A stretch of DNA of 64,000 nucleotides, taken from Brienomyrus brachyistius. Taxonomy: Eukaryota; Chordata; Actinopteri; Osteoglossiformes; Mormyridae. Below, piece after piece: positions 12,301 through 20,288 of this stretch. Made by a program: the position numbers and the translations under genes. Position 1 is the first letter of the stretch, and each line of letters opens with the position of its first letter. The notes beneath the pieces are model-generated. The model saw nothing but the letters and a program-made list of their open reading frames with translations. It ran no database searches and had not been told where the DNA came from. Where the stretch lies: contig NC_064539.1 of assembly GCF_023856365.1 (NCBI RefSeq), positions 15,451,519 through 15,515,518 on the forward strand, written 5' to 3'.

Positions 12301-15300
12301 ATAAGGAAGGGAGACATAGAGGGGCCAGGAGCGGGCAAGAAAAACCAGACAGGAAAGGCTGGGGGAAAAAGGGGAGCTCGAGGGAGCCACAGCGGGCGAT
12401 GGGCAGCAGCCGGAGGAGCCGTAGGCGACCGGGAGGCCGGAGCAGGAGGGGACCTCAGAGGGTCCGAGGGACAGGAATGAGGAGGGAGTTGGAGGGGACC
12501 GACGTGCCGAAATGGGGGGAACTGCGCAGGCGGCCGACGAGGCGCCGGAGGCGGGAGGGAGGCTGGGCGATGAGGTGTCTGAGGGGGACCCACAGGCGAC
12601 CATCGAACTGGAGCCACAGGACATGCAGGCGCCCCCCGAGCCCCAGCCAAAAGGGGCAGGGCAGGTGGGACCCTGGCCCTGCGCCTGTGTCCTTTCCCCT
12701 TTCAGGACACAGAAAGAAGGGGTTTATGCCGGGAACAACCATGCCAGGGCAAGGGCATAGGATACATGAGGGAGGTCCCCGAGGGGTCCCATTCGAGCTC
12801 CTCCACCTCCAAGGAGGATGGAGCGGTGGTCAGACTGTCTGGGACCTCCTCAGAAATTGGGACCGGTGTTATGGAGACTGGAGCCGGGTCAGGGACTGGG
12901 GCATGGGGCGCATGGGCAGAGGGGCCGCGGGCGGAGGCAGAGGGGCCTCGGGCATAGCAGCAGCCGGAGGTGGGATTTCGGGTGCGGGCGGAGCTGCAAG
13001 CGGTGCAGCATGAGCTTGGGGAGAAGCAGGAGACAGCACCTCGGGCGGTACTGCAGGCGGAGGCAGCACCTCGGGCGGTACTGCAGGCGGAGGCGGCGCC
13101 TCGGGCGGTACTGCAGGCGGAGGTGGCGCCTCGGGCGGTACAGGGGGCGGAGGCGGCGCCTCGGGCGGTACAGGGGGCGGAGGCGGCGCCTCGGGCGGTA
13201 CAGGGGGCGGATGCGGCGCCTCGGGCGGTGCAGAGGGCGGAGCGGAGCAGTAGCTGGAGGCGGGGCCTTGGCAGGTGTCTCAGGCAGAGCAGGCACCGCC
13301 ACCTCTGGGCTGGCCGGGGGTGCCGCAGGGGCCAGTGCCTTGCTAGGCAGTTCAGACACGGGCAGGACAGGCAGTTCAGGTGGTGACAGAACAGGCAGAT
13401 CAAGCGCCGGCAGGACATCGTGGGGCGCTGCTAGGGTTGGCGCCGTAAAAGCGGGCGCTGCCCCTTTTAGAGTCCTGGGGATGTGGGAAATAGCGTCACA
13501 AACGGCTCTAGCCCCCCTATTCGCCAGCTGCACCATCCTAAAGTGATACGCTGCCAGCGGTGGAGAGAGAGCAGGCGCCCAGGAGGATTGTCAGGGTTTC
13601 AGCTGGCCTCTCCATCAGTCTCCTCCTCCTCCTCTTTCTCCAGCCTGCAGTGGTGGAGAGAGGCTATGCCATGTCCTCCAGGTTGGGAGGCGGTACAGCA
13701 GCCTCCGCGAAACACTGACGACTATCTGGTCTCTCCGCTCAGCTATCCACTGCAGCGGCCTCTGGAGATTCTCGCGCACCTCCCCTAAGAGGTACGCGTC
13801 TCCGGCCGGGGACATCCGCACCAGAAGGTCGCCGCACTTACTAGCCACCTCCAGCACCACCAGGTCCGCCTGGACCTTGGGCTGTTTGAGCCAATATATT
13901 ACCTCTTGTAGCAGACCAAGATACTGGCTCTCGGTCTGCTGCGGGCATGTTGGTTTGTGGGTCGGTCATTCTGTCAGGATCCACGGGAGGACCGGCAGGC
14001 AGGCAGCTAGGAAGGACGAGGCGGGTAGGCAGGATAGCGGGATAATAGGGTTTACTTGGAGAGACAAAGGAGCAGCGGCGCACATTACAACAATGACCGA
14101 CATCAGACAGGGCAAGACGTGGACTGATATACAAGAGACAAATCGAAATAACAGGGAACAGCTGGGCACAATCGGAAAGCACACGTGGATGATGAGGGGG
14201 CGTGGTACACATGAGGATCGGCCGAGCTGGGCGTGACAAGATTGCTAAATTGGTTCGTTATTTCTTTCTTTAAAAATAAAGGACCCTTTTCCATTTTATC
14301 GGATGGCATACCCCCTTTACATTCTATGTAACCACATTAAGTGAACTTGCCATATTAAGTTACGCAAACAATTATAACAGCTACCATTAAGGAAAAAAAA
14401 TAAACAAACAAACCAAAGTCACCAAACCCTCCCCGCAGCCCACAGGTAAAGGCCTTGTCCCCAAACAACATGGCCAACCAATTAGAGGCATGGATCTCAG
14501 CGACAGCGTGATCTCGCGTGCAACAATCTATGAATATAGTCTAGGGTTATACACGTTTGTCAGTATTGAGCAACTGTAACACTTGAACAGCACACATACT
14601 TTCTTCCTATTCTAGTTATTATACAAAAAAAGAGACCAGTCTTGATTTCAGCCACTGTCAAAAGATAGATAAAACAAAAAATACAGTATTAGGCTTTCAA
14701 TAGACTCAGCATTAAAGGAACCAGTGTAATTCATAACAAGTTGTCAGTCTGAAATCTGCCCACTCCATTCATCCAGCATTCGAATAAGTGCTGCTGTAGA
14801 ACTCATCTTCTTCCTTAGGGGAGGAATAGAGATGAATCCTTCCCTCATGGACGATCCTCAGTTTACAAGGTTGAGGATGAAAGCCGCGGTAGATACCTCT
14901 GTCCATGAAGAGCTTTCTCACAATGTTGAATTTGTGCCGCTGTCAAAGAGTTTTCGATGAGAAATCTTCGGTAAGATATAACCTTGCCCCCTCATGGAAG
15001 ATTTTACGATTCCTAATGAAGCGAAAGACTGATTCCCTCTCCTAAAACTTAAAAAATCTGATGAGCACAGCTCTATGCTGGTTTGGCTTTATTGGAACTA
15101 GTGTGGGATGAACGATACATCGGATGACATTCTGAGTCACTGTGGAAGCATGGTGTTTACAAAGTCCAAAAGTGGACGTGAACCCTTGACTCTCTTTGAG
15201 CCCAAAGAGTTGGCGATTCTTTCTCCTCGCATGGTTGTCCAGGTTGTCCATCTTGGCTTGACCTGTTTAGTCACTGACACTAAAGTGGACACCGTGTTTT

Positions 15301-17600
15301 TAAGTTCGGTTTCCAGCTATGTGATACGACTTTCTGTTTCACTGATTTGTTTCTCATTTTATTCGACAGCTTGTTTAACTACAGACAAACTATTCTGCAG
15401 AGATTTCATGGAACTGGACGCGTCACTTTTGTGCCATCCAGCTTAGAGCTGAACTCTGTACAAAGTGCTTTGAGCTCAGTCAAAACACTTGTCAGATCTG
15501 CCATGTTAGCAGAACCTGTTTCAACAGTTAGCAGTTTCGCAGTTTTGCGTTTTCTTGTCGAAATTTCACACTGTGTACTTACTGGTGCAGTAAACATGAT
15601 CTCACTGAACAGTTTTAAAGTTAGGGTTTTTAGAGTAAGTTTTATGTTAAGTTGCGAGGAGCATCTTACTCAACACGCCATCCTGCACTGGAGCCATGTG
15701 ACCTCCCCCTTGTGTTTGTTTTTGAGGTTTGGCATTTTCATGTGCATTTTTTATTTAAGAGTTCAGTTGCTGGGTTCAGTGAAAATCAGTATGATTGGTT
15801 TCTTATCATTATTACAGTCATGCAGGTGGAGAGAGAATTCAGCAGGTTGCCTTTGAATTTTGGAAAAATGGAAAAGAACGGGAAGAAATTCAGCTGTCAG
15901 ACCTAGAAGAAAATGTGCCTCTTGAGGTGTTCAACAACAAGTACAGTATGTTACTTTGTCTTTTACTCTTAGTGTCCTTTTCGTTTTTTTTTTTTTTCTT
16001 TTGTGTTTTTCTTATTGTTATTGTGTCATTATTTATTTTTTTTTGGGGGGGGGGAGCAGTGTGTGGCTCAGCAGGTTAAGCTTCTAGGTGTATGATTAGA
16101 AGTTTGCTGTTTCAAGTCCATAATCACATCTCTGTTGGACACTAACCCCCCCAGCCTCGCCCAGGCCTGACCCTGCATTCAGGCACCAGAATTGTTCGTA
16201 AATGTGTTTTAATAATGATGAATCCCATTCTCCTCGTAAATTGAAAGGACATGCTCATTGTTCATAATTAACATAGATCAATACCCTGCCAATTCCAATA
16301 AAAGAACCGGAGCCCCTCCAGGGTTCGTGTGCATACACAGAAATCACAAATATAAATTAATTTAAAAAGTTGAGAGAGAAATCAGGAAAGACCAAAAGAA
16401 AATCTTTTCTTATGCGTGACCAGCCAAAGAGCGGTTATATTTAGTAGCATCAGTAGTAGATATAAAATAACAGAAAGATGCATGGGATGCTGTTACTTAT
16501 TCTGTAATAATTATTATTTGCTAAGTATTAATGATCGCAAAATATTTTAATAATTCTAAAATTATATTTATAGTATAATTATTTAAAATAGTAAGTATTA
16601 AACAGTTTTTTGAGACTACGGTAACCCCTTCACCAAGGGTGTCGCCGCCATTAAATCTGAGGGGGACTTTGTTTCTTAACAAACAGTACTGTACACCCCG
16701 CATGTCAAATTGTCATTTCCTGTCTAGACCTTTTCCTATGATATACAAACCTTCTATGTACAAAGTTATTACTGCATACGCTCTGGCAGCAAGAAACGCA
16801 AGATTCCACGGTCACAGAGACAATGTGTGAGTGAGGCTGGTCGCAAGACAAAAGTGTGTGGCATGTCCAAGATAGTAAAGGTCTTATTATGTGTCACTAA
16901 TATTTACAGCCCCCTCCACAATTATTGGCACCCCTTGTAAAAATTTGTAAAAATGGTTAGAAAAAAATCTACCTTTTAGTGAAGTAGTTTCATCTCACAC
17001 TGAAAAAAAAAATAGAAAAATCCAACCTTTCTTTGAAATAAAATTAGAAAAACAAGTTCCGAAAAAACCATCAAGCACCACATTCATTCTAACGTAGTCT
17101 TTGGATGGTATGCCAGAAAAAAAAGTTTTTTTTTTGTCAGTTAACCACAAACGTAAACACCTGGAGTGTTAGTGAAAGACTATTAACTTTGACTGGAACC
17201 AAAATCCAATGGTCTGATGAAACAAAAATGGAACTGCTCAGTTACCCTGAAGCGTATCCTAAACAGCACTCGGCACGTGGCAGTGGACATGCTGGTCCTT
17301 GGTATTGTTTGCCATCACCTCTCATGGTGCAATCTGTTTCTGTATGTCTCTCCAGGTGGCATGTGGCACAGCAGCCTGATTGATAATTACCTGATTGATT
17401 TCTTCATCCCATTCCTACCTCTGGAATACAGACACGTCCGCATGTGTGCCCTGGCAGAGATGGCCATTCAGAACATGGAACCAGACGAAGACATTGCAGA
17501 TAAAGTTGCCAAAGACATGGTGTACAGCCCAGAAGAGGAGAGGGTATTCTCCTCTAAGGGCTGCAAAACCATTGCAAGCAAGCTGGTTTACTACAAGTAG
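9220..17600 (+). CDS. Torsin-1 family AAA+ ATPase, copy A (diverged active site)
   Basis: Five exons join as 9220-9397, 9995-10260, 10490-10665, 15818-15945 and 17356-17600. All junctions are GT/AG and all phases close, giving 330 residues against 332 in human TOR1A. The protein has a signal peptide of about 20 residues, then an AAA+ domain with Walker A near residues 102-109, Walker B (FIFDEMDK) and the torsin C-terminal GCK sensor-2 motif. Torsins are ER-lumen ATPases activated by LAP1/LULL1; substrates are poorly known. Unusually, the torsin motif GWTGTGKN reads GLVGTGKS here, and the sensor-1 Asn of FLSNAG is His. Intron 3 has taken up about 5 kb of retroelements. The frame is intact, so this is either a diverged functional paralogue or an early pseudogene. 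Exons 2-5 are very similar to copy B. Confidence 0.88.
9995..10260 (+). CDS. Torsin copy A exon 2 (Walker A)
   Basis: Acceptor CTCACAG|GGCTCC and donor TACAAA|GTAAGA; phase 1 in, phase 0 out. It contains LFGQHIA, the [11 protein letters not shown] run and the altered P-loop GLVGTGKS. The end corresponds to the HFPH...LYK region of TOR1A. It is almost identical to 21195-21460 apart from the P-loop cluster and a few residues. Confidence 0.9.
10490..10665 (+). CDS. Torsin copy A exon 3 (Walker B)
   Basis: Acceptor CCGTAG|ACCCAG and donor TCTTAG|GTGAGT; 176 bp. It encodes the [10 protein letters not shown] start, the CARS cysteine and the Walker B box FIFDEMDK with its catalytic Glu. It ends within the sensor-1 strand FIFLS. 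It is close to exon 3 of copy B (21643-21818). Confidence 0.9.
10730..10960 (+). mobile_element. LTR-like arm, left end of the insertion in torsin intron 3
   Basis: It begins TGTCACACCCTGCTAGCCCG at the point where alignment with intron 3 of copy B breaks off, and contains AATAAA near 10920. It is homologous to the - strand sequence starting at 14237 (TGTCACGCCCAGCTCGGCCG), so the two copies face each other. Such TGTCAC...-type ends are common in fish LTR elements. The family is not certain. Confidence 0.55.
10975..11829 (-). mobile_element. L1-type LINE reverse transcriptase fragment
   Basis: On the - strand, in broken frames, the canonical L1 reverse-transcriptase blocks appear in order. 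These are a [18 protein letters not shown] block near 11780-11826, an [10 protein letters not shown] block near 11600-11640, and [15 protein letters not shown] near 11400-11450. Frameshifts and stops make it dead. The 5' side is cut off abruptly near 11830 by GC-rich gag-like sequence. Confidence 0.8.
11830..12260 (-). mobile_element. LTR-retrotransposon-like leader and gag start, copy 1
   Basis: On the - strand there is an untranslated leader (about 12250-12094), then an ATG at 12093 and a gag-like N-terminal region. It is rich in acidic and leucine-heptad residues and includes [15 protein letters not shown] near 11930-11980. The same region recurs at 13550-14000. The frame is broken by a stop shortly after the start. 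Confidence 0.6.
12280..13550 (-). mobile_element. GC-rich Pro/Ala/Arg low-complexity part of a retroelement
   Basis: This sharply GC-rich island lies inside an AT-rich neighbourhood. Several overlapping frames stay open on both strands because of base composition. On the - strand it continues from the gag-like region of copy 2 (an [19 protein letters not shown] stretch near 13480-13535) into a Pro/Ala/Ser-rich tail. It is probably the C-terminal part of the same gag-like frame. No polymerase was seen. Confidence 0.5.
13036..13245. repeat. 30-bp GC-rich minisatellite (7 copies)
   Basis: The unit CCTCGGGCGGTACTGCAGGC plus 10 further bases repeats every 30 bp. Variation is mainly in the middle: the first copies read TACTGCAGG, the later ones TACAGGGGG. 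The period is a multiple of three, so reading frames pass through on both strands. Confidence 0.9.
13550..14239 (-). mobile_element. LTR-like end, leader and gag start, copy 2
   Basis: On the - strand it starts TGTCACGCCCAGCTCGGCCG at 14239, runs through a leader, and has an ATG at 13969 followed by the same gag-like region as copy 1. A one-base difference just after the start shifts its frame relative to copy 1. Together with copy 1 this makes a head-to-tail partial duplication of one element's 5' part. Confidence 0.6.
14240..15700 (-). mobile_element. L1-type LINE 5' part with ORF1 coiled-coil relic
   Basis: The - strand at 15406-15597 encodes an ORF1-type segment ([20 protein letters not shown]). 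Farther along the strand heptad-like and TRP-like stretches continue in broken frames to about 14800. This fits L1 ORF1. With the reverse-transcriptase piece at 10975-11829, also on -, it looks like one L1 split by the gag-like insertion. The region between ORF1 and the reverse transcriptase is missing. Confidence 0.6.
15818..15945 (+). CDS. Torsin copy A exon 4
   Basis: Acceptor ATTACAG|TCATGC and donor GTACA|GTATGT; 128 bp. It encodes (S)[18 protein letters not shown] and on to FNNKY. The sensor-1 Asn of torsins is His here; copy B has Asn. The donor leaves one base, completed by exon 5. Confidence 0.88.
16908..17225. mobile_element. Tc1-type element remnant in torsin copy A intron 4
   Basis: It begins CAGCCCCCTCCACAATTATTGGCACCCC, typical of Tc1-type terminal repeats of fish. 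A transposase-like scrap near 17185-17225 (TGGTCTGATGAAACAAAAAT) corresponds to the WSDE(T/S)K box. It is absent at the matching place in copy B. Confidence 0.55.
17356..17600 (+). CDS. Torsin copy A exon 5 (C-terminal domain, stop)
   Basis: Acceptor TCTCCAG|GTGGCA; stop TAG at 17598-17600. It encodes the HSSLID...[13 protein letters not shown] run and the C-terminal small domain ending in SKGCKT, the torsin redox sensor-2 motif. The Glu pair that is deleted in human DYT1 dystonia aligns with Lys-Asp here. Confidence 0.9.
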
Positions 17601-17739
17601 AGCAGTTGGCTGAAAAGACAAAAAGACAAGAGTAATGATATGCGTTTACATTTGGCTTCTCACTTGAATGATGCAGATTTGCCACATCTGAAGATCTGTG
17701 TGACAAATAGAGAGGCCAGTTGACCTTGGACCCCTAATA

Positions 17740-17925
17740 TTTTTTTTTTCTCCTTGGGAGTTTTTGGTTCCTCTCCTCCATTGTTGTCTGGCTTTCTTTA
17801 ATTTCTTTCCTTCCTTTTTCCCGTTCTGTGTTACTACATCTCTCTAATGATGTTTAATGTATCACAACATATCATGTAACATGTAAAGTGCCTATATAAA
17901 AAGGCACTATGAAAAAATTAATTGA
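17740..17925. repeat. Dispersed fish repeat in torsin copy A 3' region
   Basis: It contains CTTGGGAGTTTTTGGTTCCT and ends with AAAGTGCCTATATAAAAAGG. These are the same wordings, in reverse, as at 59190-59400. Absence from copy B suggests insertion after the duplication. Confidence 0.5.
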
Positions 17926-18599
17926 ATATTTTTTTTCTTATATTTTTCTTAAAATATAAACTAAACAATGTGAGTGGTGCTGAGACATTTATCTGCACTC
18001 ACATTTTATGCAAGAAATTAACATGATCTTTTACACAGATAATATTTCTTAGTCATTTTTCATTTATCTTTCTGAAGCCAATATCACTCCACCAGAGCAG
18101 TATGGTATCAGATTTCTTAGTGATTTTAGTGAAATTCAGTTTGTGCTACAATTGACTATACTTATCCATTAAAAAGAGAAACACTCAGGTTTCAGACTCC
18201 AGTGCAGCAGAAGCAACTGCTCGCTGTAAATTGTGCTAAGCTGACTAAAAAAAAACTCTAATTAGTTTTTTATTATGCCATTTTACAATCAAACCTGAAG
18301 ATATTCACAACCTCCTGTAATTTGACATAAATGTGACAGTAACTTTTTCATTAAAACGCTACAGCAATGCTTTTCTTCTCGACAATGCTCGTCTGTGCAA
18401 ATTCAGTTGCTTTCAGTCGCAAGAAGGGACTGATTAAGTTGAAAGATATTTTTGACACTTTGTTGAATTCATTTTGCTGAAATTTTTCTTCTATTCTGTC
18501 ATCATATAATATAATACGGCGTTTAACTTCATATTCAGCACCATCACACCGGGAAATGATCTGACATCAATCCACAGACCAAAAGTCAGCAAAAGACAC

Positions 18600-19550
18600 C
18601 AAAATCTCACCACTCACTCTAAACCCCTTATGTACAGTACAGCTAACAAGTCGTATTGCCAATCATACAGCCAGAACCCTTAACCCATCAGCAGGACCAG
18701 TATCTGCTCCTTTGTGCAAGGAGGAACAGGACGAACACTGCTGGAGCCCTACAAAATGACCTCCAGCAGGCCACTGGTGTGAATGTTTCTGGTTGTTTGG
18801 TCAGAGACAGACTTCATGAGGGTGGCTTGAGAGCCCAACGTCCTCTAGTGGGCCCTGTGCTCACTGCCCAGCACCATGGAGCTCGATTGGCATTTGCCAT
18901 AGAATACCAGAATTTGCAGGTCTGCCACTGGCACCCTGTGCTTTTCACAGATGAGAGCAGGTTCACCCTGAGCACATGTGACAGATGTGAAAGGGTCTGG
19001 AGAAGCCATGGAGAACGTTATGCTGCCTGCAGCATTGCTCAGCATGACCAGTTTGGTGGTGGGTCAGTGATGGACTGTGGAGGCATATCCATGGAGGGAC
19101 GCACACACCTCTACAGGCTAGACAACAGCACCTTGACTGCCATTAGGTATCAGGATGAAATCCTTGAACCCATTGTCAGACCCTATGCTGATGCAGTTGG
19201 TCCTGGGTTACTCCTGGTACATGACAATGCCCGGCCTCATGTGGCGAGAGTATGCAGGCAGTTCCTGGAGGATGAAGGAATTGACTGACCCCCACACTCG
19301 CTTGACCTAAATCCAATAGAACACCTCTGGGACATTATGTTTCAGTCCATTCGACGTCACCAGGTTGCACCTCAGACTGTCCAGAAGCTGTGATACCCTG
19401 GTCCAGATCTGGGAGGAGATCCCCCAGGACACTATCCGTGGTCTCATTAGGACCATTCCCCGACATTGTCAGGCATGCATACAACCATGTGGGGGCCATA
19501 CAAACCACTGAGTTACTGTAATGAAATTTGGCAAAATGGACTAGCCTGCC
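18600..19550 (+). pseudogene. Tc1/mariner transposase pseudogene
   Basis: An open frame at 18656-19288 encodes about 210 residues of a Tc1-like transposase. It has the second helix-turn-helix remnant, LFTDESRF (first catalytic Asp) and [13 protein letters not shown] (second Asp). A stop at 19286-19288 falls where the family has Trp; the third catalytic box (LDLNPIEHLWD) follows in the same frame, and then the frame breaks. The N-terminal DNA-binding part is missing. It lies between the two torsin copies. Confidence 0.85.
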
Positions 19551-19845
19551 GCATCATTTTTCACTTTGATCTTCGGGATGTCTTTGAATTCAGCCATCTG
19601 TAGGTTGATAATTTCACTTCTATCAAATGATGTGGCATCCTTTCGTTCCTAACACATTACCCAGCCTACATCAGTATAGATATCCAGCATGATTTTTTTC
19701 CGCATTGATATATGATGTGTTTCCTACGTGTTCCTTTAATTTTTCTGAACATATGTTGCCCAAAATCTATTTCTGAACTTCGGCCCGATGATGCCAGAAA
19801 ACACACATAAGACGCACAACCTTTCACTGGTAATCGTGGCCGGAG

Positions 19846-19853
19846 TGACGTCA
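19846..19853. promoter_or_regulatory. Palindromic CRE/ATF site TGACGTCA upstream of torsin copy B
   Basis: A perfect TGACGTCA octamer lies 237 bp before the ATG at 20090, within a stretch relatively rich in CpG. CREB/ATF factors, including ATF6-related ones, bind such sites, which would suit an ER chaperone-like gene. The link to regulation is inference. Confidence 0.35.
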
Positions 19854-20089
19854 TATTCACTCGCCGAATCCAGCACGCTGCATCGTAGCAAACGTCAAGT
19901 ATGTTTTATACAAGGATACGTTATCAAGTGTAACGTGAATTGCCCGAATGAATCGAATGGTTTTGACCGCGCAGGATACTAAACTGAATACAACAGTGTA
20001 AAGTATTTTTTAATTACTGAACCAGATTATTCGGTCTTCTGTTTAAATATTTCAGTTCTGAGTAAAGTAAGAATAACGTCCAAAGTGGA

Positions 20090-20288
20090 ATGCAGTCTCG
20101 GACAAGACTCGTCTTTTTTACCTGGGTCCTCTCTAATCTAATTTTAACCGCGGCCATCGAGCCTATTAGTACGGGCATCGCCGTGGGGATGGCAGCGGCT
20201 CTCACGGGCCTCCTGGCCAGTTACCAGAATGTGTTTTACTATTTCCAAGAGTGCTGTAGACCGGAATGGATCTCATTTAACAGAACAG
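20090..20288 (+). CDS. tor1: Torsin copy B exon 1a (TOR1A-like first exon)
   Basis: ATG at 20090, donor GAACAG|GTATGG, 66 residues plus one base. A hydrophobic signal peptide is followed by [14 protein letters not shown] and FQECCRPEW. This matches the VEPISLGLALAG and ECC landmarks of human TOR1A. It is the best candidate for the principal start. Confidence 0.85.

Noticed and set aside
12399..13546. Several long overlapping open frames on both strands (up to 242 codons)
   Set aside because: They lie in GC-rich retroelement sequence with a 30-bp repeat; composition alone keeps frames open. No domain fits apart from the gag-like start on -.
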